Assembly: GCA_036387315.1 (NCBI GenBank)
Contig: DASVTY010000006.1
Location: 109,137 to 173,136 of the forward strand
Length of the DNA: 64,000 nt
DNA from: JALZCH01 sp036387315
GTDB lineage: Bacteria; Acidobacteriota; Blastocatellia; Pyrinomonadales; Pyrinomonadaceae
Direction: 5' to 3'
Part shown: piece by piece, positions 24,657-33,713 of the stretch
Layout of the letters: every line of letters begins with the position of its first letter
How positions within the stretch are numbered: the stretch's first letter is position 1
Program-made: the position numbers and the translations under genes
Notes under the pieces: model-generated
Told to the model about the DNA's origin: nothing
The model's database searches: none
The model's input: the letters and a program-made list of their open reading frames with translations, nothing else

Positions 24657-27347
24657 TCAAAAGGGTGCTGAAGAATCTCCGCAATGCGGGCATTTTTCGC
24701 TGTAAGTTAGCACTGGCTTTTCACATGAAAAACACGACTTGTTTGAAATTTCTTCCAACTTTTCAGAATTAGGCTGTAAAACATCGTTCCAGATCGTTCC
24801 ATCGTTCCACTGCCCATTTTTGCTAGAATCTTCGGGAACGATCATTATTTTTTTATCGTTCCCAATATCGTTTTGCATCGTTCCACTATTTTCGGAAACG
24901 ATGCCTTTCTCGTCGGGAACGATTATAGATTCGTTTATCGTTCCGTTTTTATTCCCATTTTCATTAGCTTGGAACGATGGAACGATCTGGAACGATGTTT
25001 TACAGTTTTTCTCTGAATATTGCGTTTCGATTATGTTTGTTTGATCTTTTTGGGAATTGGTTTTAGTCAATTTAAAAGTTCGTCCCGCACGCCCACCATT
25101 TGAGACCGGCTCATAATTGATGCCAACGACACGAAGGTTAGGCGCAACACGTTTTAGTTTGCCGGAAAGCGCATTAGGAGATTTGGGAAACTCTTTACGA
25201 TTGCATTCTTTTTCATCAATAATCTTTTCAAACTCACTTAGTAGATCGCTAGCTATTCCTGACCACATTTCACGAGTTTCCATGAATTTCTGAACTGCGA
25301 GCGCTACGGGCGAAGCCTCAAGAGCAGACTCATTCGCTGCCGCCCGGCTTTTCTCATAGCGATTCAAAAACTCTTGACCGAAAGCAGCAAAAGCAAATTC
25401 AGCAAAATCTGCCATTCGCGGTTTACTTGCAAGTTTAACAGTTGGGAGCTTACGTAGGGCTTCACTTACCTTATCGAATAAGGCACCAATAATTTTTGGT
25501 TTCGCGGCTTCAAACTCTCGCCAAAATTCTTCCTCAGTTTTTCGCTTATCATCTGTAATCCGCGGCGCATTTAAAACGAGGCTACGTTCGAGCAGATCGG
25601 GGCGCGTAGTCAGCTCTTCAATTCCGTTAATCATAATCGGGCGCATTGAATTAAAAAGTATCTCGTCATCATTGCTGAATAATTCTCTTGTCGAAAAGCC
25701 TCCACCAGTAGCGAGCCTGCAAAGAGAATCGGAAAGGTCAGGTGAAATACCGGATAGATTATCTAAAGCAATAATCCATGAATTATTGGCTGCAATCATC
25801 AAATCCCGCTCATCTCTCGGACGAGATCGCAAGGGGGTTTGATTAGGATCAATCAGAGAACGTGCGACACGTTGGGTGGTTGATTTTGCGCTTCCTTGTT
25901 CACCAAAAAGGGCTAGCGCAGGAAAGGGCTTATTTGGACGTAGCGTTGTAATCAGCCATGCCTTGAATAAGACAAAATCTTCTTTTTCAACATTAATGAA
26001 TGTTTGTAAAGCCTCAAGCGAGCCTCCTCTTTGAGGTAACGGAAGCGGCAACATTCCGCGTGTCCTGCGGAATTTTACCGGCACATCTTTACTTTCGACT
26101 ATTTGCCATCCATTAGGTGTAATCTTTACGACTTGCCATTTGTCGTTACATAAATCAACGTAAACAGTGCCTGTATGTTCAGCAACTCGAACGTGAGTTT
26201 CAGAGCATTCACCTTCATACAATGCTTTACCTAATAACGCAGTAATAACGTCCTGCACACTTTGAGCATTGGGAGTTTGTTTTTCGGTTTCATAGTATTT
26301 GCGAGAAAGCCACGACTGAAAAGCCTTTTTGTTAATTGGTAGATTTTCAAGGTGATTATTGACAGGAACAATAGCAAAGCATTCTTCATTTGGGGTGCGA
26401 AAAACCTCCAAATCATCGGAAAGATTCATCAATACGCTTGCTTGGGTTTTGCGCTGCTTTTGCTCTTCTGCGGTTTGATTGCTGGCAATTCCTTCTAAAA
26501 TACAAGAATTTGCTTTTTGAAAATTTAGATTGAGCCATTCGCATATTTTATTTATCGGCTTATCATCAAGCAATTCGGAAAGTGTTGGCAAACCTGTTAC
26601 TTTTCCGCCATTACTAAACTTCTCGGCGGTTGCTCTGACAGTTTTTAATCGGCTTTCTGTTTCTTCATCGTTGGCGGCTGCACATACACTTTTAATAAAA
26701 AGAATGGTTTCTTTTTCAGAAAAACCATTTCTTAATAACGCCCCGCTGAGAGCCATAGATAAATCATTGCGAATCCCCTCGTACCAATATCTTGCTATCA
26801 GCGCGGCAGAAGCAGTGAGTGCAGAGGCTTTGAATAATACTTCTGCCGAGACCTCAGCAGGCTGTCCAAAAATACCATCTGTCCATTCGATTTCTTCGCC
26901 GCATGGGTGTGTGGAACCGGGGAAAATTGTCTGCGAACCAGTTGATCGAATTTCAATAATCATAGCTTTCTTTCGCTCGGTTTTCTCTTTAGAGCTTAGT
27001 TTTAGCGGATCCTGAAACTTCTTCGTAGTAATTCGGCAATAATAAAGATAATGGGAGTTGAGTTTTCCAGCTCGACCGAACTTGGCATCCGTATTTGGTA
27101 GATAATATCTGGCAGCAATAACGGATTCTGGAGTATCTAAATCAATATCAACCAAGTTACCTGAAGGCTCCCCAAGCAAAATGCCGATGTTTTGGGGGAT
27201 GCCATTAAAATACTTAGGCAGTTCAGCCTCCACAGTTTTCAACTTTTGCCAATCACTAAAATTAGGATTCTTCGACCTAAATGGCACTGGCAATGGTTGA
27301 TAACCGCGTTGTAGATAATCACGGGCAATATTTAAAAAATTACTCAT
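24657..27347 (-). CDS. PrimPol-helicase replication protein of the island
   Basis: An 896-aa protein. The N-terminal archaeo-eukaryotic primase-polymerase domain has the metal-binding DIDLD (67-71), SHYLYYCR, and EIRSTGSQTIFPGS (about 132-145). A middle helical part leads to an ATPase with Walker A FGEQGSAKST (about 480-489) and Walker B-like IIALDNLSG (about 520), followed by an arginine finger in TTRPDLLERSLVL. This architecture initiates replication of plasmids, phages and integrative elements. The C-terminal 100 residues are low in complexity and encode an iteron-like DNA array, and the protein ends in a zinc ribbon (CFSCEKP...CPHCGDSS). It sits between an Xis-like gene and two small genes, all on the minus strand. 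Confidence 0.87.
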   Translation of the reverse strand: MSNFLNIARDYLQRGYQPLPVPFRSKNPNFSDWQKLKTVEAELPKYFNGIPQNIGILLGEPSGNLVDIDLDTPESVIAARYYLPNTDAKFGRAGKLNSHYLYYCRITTKKFQDPLKLSSKEKTERKKAMIIEIRSTGSQTIFPGSTHPCGEEIEWTDGIFGQPAEVSAEVLFKASALTASAALIARYWYEGIRNDLSMALSGALLRNGFSEKETILFIKSVCAAANDEETESRLKTVRATAEKFSNGGKVTGLPTLSELLDDKPINKICEWLNLNFQKANSCILEGIASNQTAEEQKQRKTQASVLMNLSDDLEVFRTPNEECFAIVPVNNHLENLPINKKAFQSWLSRKYYETEKQTPNAQSVQDVITALLGKALYEGECSETHVRVAEHTGTVYVDLCNDKWQVVKITPNGWQIVESKDVPVKFRRTRGMLPLPLPQRGGSLEALQTFINVEKEDFVLFKAWLITTLRPNKPFPALALFGEQGSAKSTTQRVARSLIDPNQTPLRSRPRDERDLMIAANNSWIIALDNLSGISPDLSDSLCRLATGGGFSTRELFSNDDEILFNSMRPIMINGIEELTTRPDLLERSLVLNAPRITDDKRKTEEEFWREFEAAKPKIIGALFDKVSEALRKLPTVKLASKPRMADFAEFAFAAFGQEFLNRYEKSRAAANESALEASPVALAVQKFMETREMWSGIASDLLSEFEKIIDEKECNRKEFPKSPNALSGKLKRVAPNLRVVGINYEPVSNGGRAGRTFKLTKTNSQKDQTNIIETQYSEKNCKTSFQIVPSFQANENGNKNGTINESIIVPDEKGIVSENSGTMQNDIGNDKKIMIVPEDSSKNGQWNDGTIWNDVLQPNSEKLEEISNKSCFSCEKPVLTYSEKCPHCGDSSAPF
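24774..25005. repeat. Iteron-like array of GGAACGAT inside the PrimPol gene
   Basis: Eleven exact copies of the octamer GGAACGAT/ATCGTTCC: six as ATCGTTCC (24783, 24793, 24801, 24855, 24877, 24937) and five as GGAACGAT (24835, 24916, 24971, 24979, 24989). A further GGAAACGAT has one insertion. The outer blocks 24774-24809 and 24970-25005 are perfect 36-bp inverted repeats. They encode the degenerate C-terminal region (NDGTIWND-like) just before the zinc ribbon. It is a candidate origin or binding site for the element's replication protein. Confidence 0.8.
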
Positions 27348-27424
27348 TTTTAAACTTCTAAAGGCAAAAGTGCCGTAGATTAAAATGATATTGTGTTATT
27401 TCCATTGATTGAAAACTACTTTGG

Positions 27425-27664
27425 TTACTCCTCACATTTAGCGAGAAACGGTTGAAGATGCTTTTCAATTGAATACAAAATGCGAGAACCAATTCGGTAA
27501 AAGCTAATCTCTTTACGCTCTCGAATACGAAACAATGTCATCCGGGAAATTTTCAAATACTTTGCTGCCTCGGATTCCGAGAGAATGGTTTCTTGGCTTG
27601 GCTGAATTTCATCAATCATTAACTGTTCATTACCCATTTTTGCCCCTCCTATTTTTAAATTCAC
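27425..27664 (-). CDS. Excisionase-family HTH protein
   Basis: A 79-aa protein with the MerR/excisionase-type HTH: ILSESEAAKYLKISRMTLFR followed by the IRERKEISFYRIGSRILYS wing (about residues 28-66). Such proteins steer tyrosine recombinases toward excision or regulate the element. The gene is 77 bp upstream of the PrimPol gene on the same strand. A GTG/ATG at 27637 is an alternative start. A long hairpin and a palindrome lie upstream (27736-27846). Confidence 0.82.
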   Translation of the reverse strand: MNLKIGGAKMGNEQLMIDEIQPSQETILSESEAAKYLKISRMTLFRIRERKEISFYRIGSRILYSIEKHLQPFLAKCEE

Positions 27665-27735
27665 TCTTTATCAATTGTTAAATTTCTTGATATTTCAATG
27701 CTTACTAGTTTGGTTTACACATGAAAACAAGCAAA

Positions 27736-27788
27736 AAAGCGGGCGCGTTTTTAAATAAGGAATTAACCTTATAAACGCAGCCCGCTTT
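27736..27788. repeat. Long imperfect hairpin
   Basis: AAAGCGGGC-GCGTTT...AAGG pairs with CCTT...AAACGC-a-GCCCGCTTT, giving more than 20 paired bases in 53 nt. It lies upstream of the Xis-like gene. It could be an origin hairpin, an attenuator or a terminator. Confidence 0.65.
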
Positions 27789-28090
27789 ACACGAGATATT
27801 AAATTGTTAACACAAAAAACCATAGGGAATTCGGACTATATAGTCCAAACAGAACTAAAGATTGGGGATTATCGTTGTTCTGTATATAGTGATTAAATTA
27901 TCAATCGTTCAACTTTGAAAACCGTTAAATTGCTTGGAATACCTTTAAAAATCCCGCCGCAGTTTACAATTTCCTTCCCAAGTTTTTTGTGTGTTGGTTA
28001 ACAATGTACTACATAATGCACAATGTTGCAATAGTGGAATTTAAATTTTGTTGATTAGTGTTTATTTCACTCAAGAATCAATAAAATCCT

Positions 28091-28150
28091 AAAAAATAGC
28101 TGAGTGATAATAGTTTTCGGACTTTTTTGGAGCGTTAACTTATGAGAGTT
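28091..28150 (+). repeat. Leader repeat copy 1 (upstream of livG-like gene)
   Basis: AAAAAATAGC-TGAGTGATAATAGTTTTC, then GGAGCGTTAACT. It resembles 29192-29251 (GAGTGATGATAGTTTTC, then GGTGCGTTAGTT). It lies about 200 bp before the start of the ABC ATPase gene. Confidence 0.5.
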
Positions 28151-28352
28151 TAACTACAACAGTCCACAAAAATACAGTTGACTTAATTGAGAATCGCGTA
28201 ATGAAAAGGTTATCTGAAAATTCTAGTCAATCAATTTTGATAAAGAATAATAAATTAAGATCGGACTTAAGATAAATGTGTTAACACCTTTAATTTATAT
28301 TGACTGAATCTGGAAACAACGTCACAATGCACCGCTAATTGATTTGAAAAAG

Positions 28353-29102
28353 ATGTCGCTTCAATTACAAAACGTCACTTTTACTTTTGCCGGAAAAAAG
28401 AATCTCCTGCAAAACGTGTCGTTGTTGTTAGAGCCGAAGAAGATTTACGCCTTGATGGGAGCAAACGGTTCGGGCAAAACTACTCTCTTTAATCTCATTA
28501 CGGGCTTTATCAAGCCGCAATCGGGCGAGATTTTTATTCGAGAACAAAACATCACGAACCGACCGCCGTACAAAATAAACCGGGCGGGCATTTGCCGGAC
28601 GTTTCAGGATTTGCGAACGATTACCAGACTGACGGTCAAAGAGAACATAATTCTGGCAATGCAAAACAACTCGACCGATAATTGGTTTAAAGCCTTGCTT
28701 CCCTCCGAATTTAACCGCAGCGCCAATGCCGAATTGGAGAAGCGAGCGGATGAAATTATCGGGCAATTTTTTCTCGGCAACGTAAAAGAATCGCCGGCGG
28801 GCGAAATCTCCTACGGTCAGCAAAAATTGTTGACGCTCGCCTGTTGTCTGGCAAACGGCGCGTCGCTGTTATTGCTCGACGAGCCTGTCGCGGGCATTCA
28901 GCCCGAATATCGCAATAAGATTGCAGCGCTCGTCAAACAATTAAAAGAGCAAGGCAAAATCATTTTTCTGATTGAACACAACACCGATTTTATTGCCGAC
29001 GTTGCCGATACAATTTTCTTTCTGCGCGAGGGAAAGCTGTCGTCGTTTGAAAACATTGACGCACTCAGAGCCGACGCGGAAGTAATGGCGGCTTATACCT
29101 AA
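28353..29102 (+). CDS. livG: LivG-type ABC transporter ATPase
   Basis: A 249-aa (ATG start; a TTG lies 9 bp upstream) ATP-binding subunit of the branched-chain amino acid/amide uptake family. Walker A is GANGSGKTT (about 35-43). The signature is ISYGQQKLLTLA, with LSGGQ replaced by SYGQQ as is usual in LivG. Walker B is LLLLDEPVAG and the H-loop is IFLIEHN. The substrate range of this cluster is unknown. It is the first of eight genes on the plus strand; the order livG-livF-livK-...-livH-livM differs from the usual livKHMGF. Confidence 0.9.
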   Translation: MSLQLQNVTFTFAGKKNLLQNVSLLLEPKKIYALMGANGSGKTTLFNLITGFIKPQSGEIFIREQNITNRPPYKINRAGICRTFQDLRTITRLTVKENIILAMQNNSTDNWFKALLPSEFNRSANAELEKRADEIIGQFFLGNVKESPAGEISYGQQKLLTLACCLANGASLLLLDEPVAGIQPEYRNKIAALVKQLKEQGKIIFLIEHNTDFIADVADTIFFLREGKLSSFENIDALRADAEVMAAYT

Positions 29103-29191
29103 CAAAGGCATTAATACACATAATTCACCGATGTGCTTTGACCACTAAACCCTGCTCTCTTTTATTCTGATGTGGAATGCAAAAATTTTGA

Positions 29192-29251
29192 AAAAAATAT
29201 TTGAGTGATGATAGTTTTCTCTCGTTTCTGGTGCGTTAGTTAATGATAATT
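29192..29251 (+). repeat. Leader repeat copy 2 (upstream of livF-like gene)
   Basis: A diverged copy of 28091-28150, about 150 bp before the livF start. The two ABC ATPase genes therefore each have their own 200-300 bp leader of common origin. Confidence 0.5.
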
Positions 29252-29400
29252 GAAAATGCAAAAACATAATTGATTCAATCAATAATTAGTGAAGCGAAAA
29301 ACTGCCGTACTAAAACTCAAATCAGTTCTCTTGATGAAGAGGGATAAACTTGATCGCCGATATTAGTTGAGTCAACTATTAATGTCCTAACAAACCAGCG

Positions 29401-30126
29401 ATGCTGAAAGTCGAACACATATCAACCGGCTACGGTAAAAAGCAAGTGCTTTTTGACGTTTCCTTTGAAGTTGAACAAGGTGAGATTGTTTTGCTCATCG
29501 GCTCAAACGGTTCGGGTAAGTCTACTTTATTAAAAGCAATCTACGGCTTGCTTCCGCTTTGGAACAACACAAATCCTTCCGTCGAAAAGGGCAGTCTTTA
29601 TTTCAACAACGAAAACATAACGGGCTTGCCCACTTCCGAACTGTTGAAGAAAGGCTTGCTCTATATCCCGCAGCAAAACAATCTGTTTGCTGATCTGACG
29701 GTCAAAGAAAACCTGGAAATGGCGGGATTGACCATCTCCAACCGCAAAATTTTAGAGGAAAGAATTGAAAACGCGCTGACAACTTTTCCTGCGCTTATTC
29801 CGCTTTTAAAAAGAACGCCAACGAAACTAAGCGGCGGCGAGCGCCAATTGCTTACATTGGCAATGGCAACACTTCATAAACCAAAAATGATTTTAATTGA
29901 TGAGCCATTCACCGGACTGTCACCGCAAAATATCGATTTCGTTAGAGGAAATTTAAAAATGCTGAACGAAAAAGAAGGAATATCGTTTTTAATTGTTGAG
30001 CATAGATTAAAAGAAAGCTATATTGTGGCTCAAAAAATAGTTAGCTTGAAACTTGGTAATGTCTATCGGATAGATAATGTCAGATTGGATTTTGAAGCTG
30101 AAAAACTTCAAGAGGTTTTTGTTTAG
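29401..30126 (+). CDS. livF: LivF-type ABC transporter ATPase
   Basis: A 241-aa second ATPase of the branched-chain amino acid type transporter. Walker A GSNGSGKST (about 34-42), signature KLSGGERQLLTLAMA, Walker B MILIDEPFTGLSP and H-loop FLIVEHR are complete. The gene's composition changes near 29930: the last ~65 codons are AT-rich like the genes that follow. It is 18 bp ahead of the binding-protein gene. Confidence 0.9.
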   Translation: MLKVEHISTGYGKKQVLFDVSFEVEQGEIVLLIGSNGSGKSTLLKAIYGLLPLWNNTNPSVEKGSLYFNNENITGLPTSELLKKGLLYIPQQNNLFADLTVKENLEMAGLTISNRKILEERIENALTTFPALIPLLKRTPTKLSGGERQLLTLAMATLHKPKMILIDEPFTGLSPQNIDFVRGNLKMLNEKEGISFLIVEHRLKESYIVAQKIVSLKLGNVYRIDNVRLDFEAEKLQEVFV

Positions 30127-30144
30127 AATTCAAAAGGAGAAACA

Positions 30145-31281
30145 ATGAAACAGATAACAATTTTATTTACCGTAATTGCGCTATTAGTTCTTGAGGGATG
30201 TCAATATTCAAAGCAGGGGGAAACAACTGAAAAAGACGCTATAAAAATTGGTGCAATTTTTTCTTCTACTGGAGTAGCAGGCGATTACGGGAAAAAATCT
30301 GTAAGTGGGGTTGAAATGGCGGTTGAAATGGTTAATGCAAATGGAGGCATCAACGGAAAGAAAGTTGTAGTTATTTATGAAGACGCTAAATCATCACCCA
30401 AAGATGCGCTTTCTGCCTTCAGAAAACTGGTTGATGTAGATAAAACCAAAATTATTGTTGGTGATGTATATTCAAGTACAACCAAAGTCCTAATTGAAAA
30501 TCTGTCTCAAGATACATTGTTATTTGCTCCAGGAGCGTCAAAGCCTGATTTGGTGAACATCAATAGGAATTTTTTAAGAAATTGGACATCTGACGATTTT
30601 GATGGTTTGGCGATGGCAAATATTGTTGTTGGCGATTCAATCAATGAGATTGCAACTCTAACTCAAGTTAGCGATTATACGGTTTCTCTGAATGAAGCGT
30701 TCAAAAAGGAATTTGTAAACAAAGGCGGAAAAATATCAATACAAGAGTCATTTGAAGGCGAAAAGGGAGATTATCGGCAAGTTCTTAATAAACTCAAATC
30801 GCAAAATGTTAAGCATGTTTATTTAACCGCTCTCTCAAAAGAGATGGGAACAATTCTAAAGCAATCAAATGAAATAAACTTTAAGCCTCAATGGTTTACC
30901 AATCTTACGGTTAATACCGAGGATTGTAAAAAAATTGCTGGTAATTCAATAGAGGGCGTAATTTTTTCAAAGCCCTTTATAAATTTTGAAAAGCTTGCGC
31001 AAGACGGTAAAAAATTTATTGACTTATACAAAGAAAGAAAAGGAGTTGAGCCAGACGAAACTGTTGCTCATTCGTTCGATGCAATGAATATATTATTTCT
31101 TGCATTAAAAAATGCTGGATCAAACACACCTGACTTGATTAACTACATAAACAATATTAAGGATTATCAGGGGCTATCTGGTAAAACTACTTTTGATGGA
31201 AAAGGAGGAGTTTTAAAGGACATAGAAGTTCTTCAAATGACGAACGACAAGCCCAAATCAATAAGGGTCTTTACTTTTTAA
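30145..31281 (+). CDS. livK: LivK-type substrate-binding lipoprotein
   Basis: A 378-aa periplasmic binding protein of the Peripla_BP_6/LivJK family. It has a lipoprotein signal (LLVLEGCQYS, Cys about 19) and the family pattern KIGAIFSSTGVAGDYGKKSV followed by VEMVNANGGINGKKVVVIYEDAKSSPKDALSAFRKLV (read here in two pieces). Strong SD AAAAGGAG before the ATG. It presents the ligand to the LivH/LivM permease. Codon use is AT-rich compared with livH and livM. The methyltransferase gene starts 3 bp after its stop. Confidence 0.9.
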   Translation: MKQITILFTVIALLVLEGCQYSKQGETTEKDAIKIGAIFSSTGVAGDYGKKSVSGVEMAVEMVNANGGINGKKVVVIYEDAKSSPKDALSAFRKLVDVDKTKIIVGDVYSSTTKVLIENLSQDTLLFAPGASKPDLVNINRNFLRNWTSDDFDGLAMANIVVGDSINEIATLTQVSDYTVSLNEAFKKEFVNKGGKISIQESFEGEKGDYRQVLNKLKSQNVKHVYLTALSKEMGTILKQSNEINFKPQWFTNLTVNTEDCKKIAGNSIEGVIFSKPFINFEKLAQDGKKFIDLYKERKGVEPDETVAHSFDAMNILFLALKNAGSNTPDLINYINNIKDYQGLSGKTTFDGKGGVLKDIEVLQMTNDKPKSIRVFTF

Positions 31282-31284
31282 TTG

Positions 31285-32079
31285 ATGGATAAAAGAAATG
31301 AACTCAATCAAGTGACATTCTACTACTCAAACAACATTGATTATTATGATTATTTATATCACGACCATTTAGCAGCATCGGAAAGTTTATTGAATAATCT
31401 TCTAGTGAAGTTAGAGGGTATTGACATTAGAAGTGTGTTAGATGCTTGCTGTGGCTCGGGACATGATGTTTGTTTCTTTTTGAAAAACGGATTTAGTGTA
31501 GATGCGTCGGATTTATCTTACGAAATGGTCGCTCACACGAAAGCAAAGGCTGAGAAGTTCGATACAGCCAACTCAATTTTCTTTCAATCAGATGTATTAG
31601 AGTTAAGTTCAAAAGTCCAAAGAATGTATGATTTGGTTATTTTTAGGGGCAATACATTAGGTCATTTAAGCGCATCCGATCAACTAAAAGCAGTTAATCA
31701 GCTATACGATAGAACTAAACCCGGAAAGTTCTTACTTTTTGATTTTCGAGACGGTAATATCTACTATCAGGAACGAAAGCCAATAGAGTTAAGAGGCTAC
31801 GGCATAGACAAGACCAAGCATCTTTTATTTTTTTCGTTTTATAGTTTAAGACACCCCCAAAATATTTCTGACGCTTATCATATTTATTCAAGCGTATTTT
31901 TTTTTAACTATTTTAATTTCAGATTCAAAAAAGAGTCTTTAGAAATAGAAGGTAATTACGTAAACACCGAAGCGATAGTTAACCTGTTATCAAACCTAAA
32001 TTGCACTTTTGAGTTTCTTGACTCTTACAGTGGAGGTCTTCCTTATCTAAAAACAGTTCTAGTGAGAAAGGGAATATAG
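31285..32079 (+). CDS. SAM-dependent methyltransferase inserted in the Liv cluster
   Basis: A 264-aa class I methyltransferase. Motif I is VLDACCGSGHDVCFFL (about 51-66), then VDASDLSYEMVAHTKAKA (about 73-90) and the post-motif DLVIFRGNTLGHL (about 117-129). The layout resembles small-molecule methyltransferases (glycine/sarcosine N-methyltransferase-like). A substrate related to the transporter ligand is conceivable but not shown. A TTG 3 bp upstream is an alternative start. AT-rich; 3 bp behind livK and 3 bp before the next gene. Confidence 0.82.
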   Translation: MDKRNELNQVTFYYSNNIDYYDYLYHDHLAASESLLNNLLVKLEGIDIRSVLDACCGSGHDVCFFLKNGFSVDASDLSYEMVAHTKAKAEKFDTANSIFFQSDVLELSSKVQRMYDLVIFRGNTLGHLSASDQLKAVNQLYDRTKPGKFLLFDFRDGNIYYQERKPIELRGYGIDKTKHLLFFSFYSLRHPQNISDAYHIYSSVFFFNYFNFRFKKESLEIEGNYVNTEAIVNLLSNLNCTFEFLDSYSGGLPYLKTVLVRKGI

Positions 32080-32082
32080 ATT

Positions 32083-33099
32083 ATGACTGAAGAACAAATC
32101 ATGGATATAGGAGGAAAAATTGTTGGAGATTTGCTAATGGATTTGGCAAAGCAACAGTTGGTATTTAACCCATGCCAACTTGCTTTGAGTGTTTATTACC
32201 CAAAAAATGACACTGGCAAGTATCTGATATTTAGCTCAGATGTTTCACCTTTAATGAATTTCCTGCATCCGATTCAGCACATAGACGACTATAAAGACGA
32301 ATATAAAATTTATTTAAGTAAGGAGTTAGAAAATTTACGAAAAACACCGAGTGAGTTTTATGAATTGAGAGGGACATACTTCAGAGGAGTAAATTTTTAT
32401 GATAATGGCACTCTGATACAAAATTCATATGAGATACTGCGTAAAATCGTTTTTGAAAGTCCGTTAGTGATAGGCGCGTATTTCAAACAGTGTTTGGCAG
32501 AAGGTTCTTCTCAGAAATCAGATACTTTATCATTTACAAGACTCAAAGACCGCCAAATAATCAAGTCTAAAATTTGGGAGCTAGGCTGCCATTTAGAAAA
32601 AGCTCTGTTTTTAGGCAGTATTTACTCCCACTACAGTTGCACGTTTTTTAATTTCAACGGTGCTGATTACAATCAAATTTTTTGCATCTCCCTATTTTGC
32701 AAACCTGACAACTATACAAAAGTAGAGAGCAGAGTTTTGAATTTTTTACGAAGACAATCTACCATTTTTCCCCTCGACCGATTGATTGAAGATTATCAAT
32801 GGGTCCTAACTGAAGACTTTTCGCAAATTGATTTATGGTCTGAGCCACTAAAAAAAATCGAGAAATTTTTAAGCGACCAAGAAGGATTGAACGCAGCAAA
32901 CAAAGATGAGTTAAGAGGACAATTTATTGTTGAGTTGCAAAAGTTACGGGACAAAATTAAGAACTATGCGTCGGAAGAAACAAGTAGCAGTTCAATGGAG
33001 AAGGTTAAGTTAGTAGAAGAATTTATTGAGGCAACCGCGAGTATTTCCGGCACTCCGTCTTGGTTAGCTACTTTGAAAGAACTTAATAGAGGTCTATAA
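32083..33099 (+). CDS. Unknown 338-aa cytosolic protein in the Liv cluster
   Basis: No recognised family. It has no signal peptide or membrane helix. Mixed alpha/beta at the front (FNPCQLALSVYYPKN, GKYLIFSSDVSPLMNFL), a central region with IYSHYSCTFFNFNGADYNQIF, and a helical, charged C-terminus (about 255-338). It keeps several cysteines and aromatic residues. The gene is tightly packed between the methyltransferase (3 bp) and the membrane-protein gene (2 bp), so the three are co-transcribed with the transporter. Confidence 0.7.
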   Translation: MTEEQIMDIGGKIVGDLLMDLAKQQLVFNPCQLALSVYYPKNDTGKYLIFSSDVSPLMNFLHPIQHIDDYKDEYKIYLSKELENLRKTPSEFYELRGTYFRGVNFYDNGTLIQNSYEILRKIVFESPLVIGAYFKQCLAEGSSQKSDTLSFTRLKDRQIIKSKIWELGCHLEKALFLGSIYSHYSCTFFNFNGADYNQIFCISLFCKPDNYTKVESRVLNFLRRQSTIFPLDRLIEDYQWVLTEDFSQIDLWSEPLKKIEKFLSDQEGLNAANKDELRGQFIVELQKLRDKIKNYASEETSSSSMEKVKLVEEFIEATASISGTPSWLATLKELNRGL

Positions 33100-33101
33100 A
33101 T

Positions 33102-33713
33102 ATGAAATGGATAGATTCTATACATTTTCGTTTTTTATCCAAGTCTTGTCGAATTAAGAGCTCAACACTTGATTGGATAAGGTCTATCTATTTTTCATTG
33201 TTAGGAAGTTCGGCTTTAAATTACTCATTAAAATTTTATACATACAACTGGTATAACAAAATTATTTATCTCGGTGGAATTTTTTTATTTCTTCTGGGTT
33301 TAATTTATTCAGTCAGGATTACTAATCGCTTTAAGGAGCATGAAATTTCTTGGAAAGTTAATTACCCTAACCCTATAAAAAAGACTTTAGAAAATTATTG
33401 TCTAGAGCTTGATGAGTCTTTTTCTTTTCAACATACTTGTTTATATACATTGTGGTTGCCCGCAGTTCTTTTGATTGGAATTACTGGTTTTATAACAGAA
33501 ATGAAAATTAGTAAAAAGAGTGAGCAAAATCAAGCAGTAATCAATTCGATAGAGCGCAAATTAGAATCTTTAGAGAATGTAAAAGACGAAGTGAAACAAA
33601 TTAAAGAAACTACAAATTCACTTTCTAACAAAATAGACAATATAAATGCAAAGACGCCGGAAAGCCTCGAAAGTAATAAAATGCAATCCGTGAGCAATAA
33701 AAAAGGTAGATGA
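33102..33713 (+). CDS. Membrane protein with C-terminal coiled coil in the Liv cluster
   Basis: A 203-aa protein: hydrophobic helices at about 28-45, 52-70 (IIYLGGIFLFLLGLIYSV) and 112-130 (LYTLWLPAVLLIGITGFI), then a long heptad-rich segment (about 135-185, KSEQNQAVINSIERKLESLE continued). No family recognised. Its stop overlaps the livH start (ATGA), so translation of the permease is coupled to it. It could be a membrane anchor or partner for the permease or for the unknown 338-aa protein. Confidence 0.7.
   Translation: MKWIDSIHFRFLSKSCRIKSSTLDWIRSIYFSLLGSSALNYSLKFYTYNWYNKIIYLGGIFLFLLGLIYSVRITNRFKEHEISWKVNYPNPIKKTLENYCLELDESFSFQHTCLYTLWLPAVLLIGITGFITEMKISKKSEQNQAVINSIERKLESLENVKDEVKQIKETTNSLSNKIDNINAKTPESLESNKMQSVSNKKGR

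Larger units (their letters stand above)
27665..28343. other. Divergent control region between replication module and Liv cluster
   Basis: About 680 bp without a gene. It holds a long hairpin (27736-27788), a 14-bp palindrome GGACTATATAGTCC (27833-27846), an inverted pair TCACTCA/TGAGTGA around 28067-28107, a GTGTTAACAC palindrome (28278-28287) and the first copy of the leader repeat (28091-28150). Promoters for both directions should lie here. An origin function is possible. Confidence 0.6.

Noticed and set aside
24774..25005. CRISPR array (regular repeats)
   Set aside because: Units are octamers in both orientations with irregular spacing and lie inside a coding sequence; no cas genes anywhere in the window.
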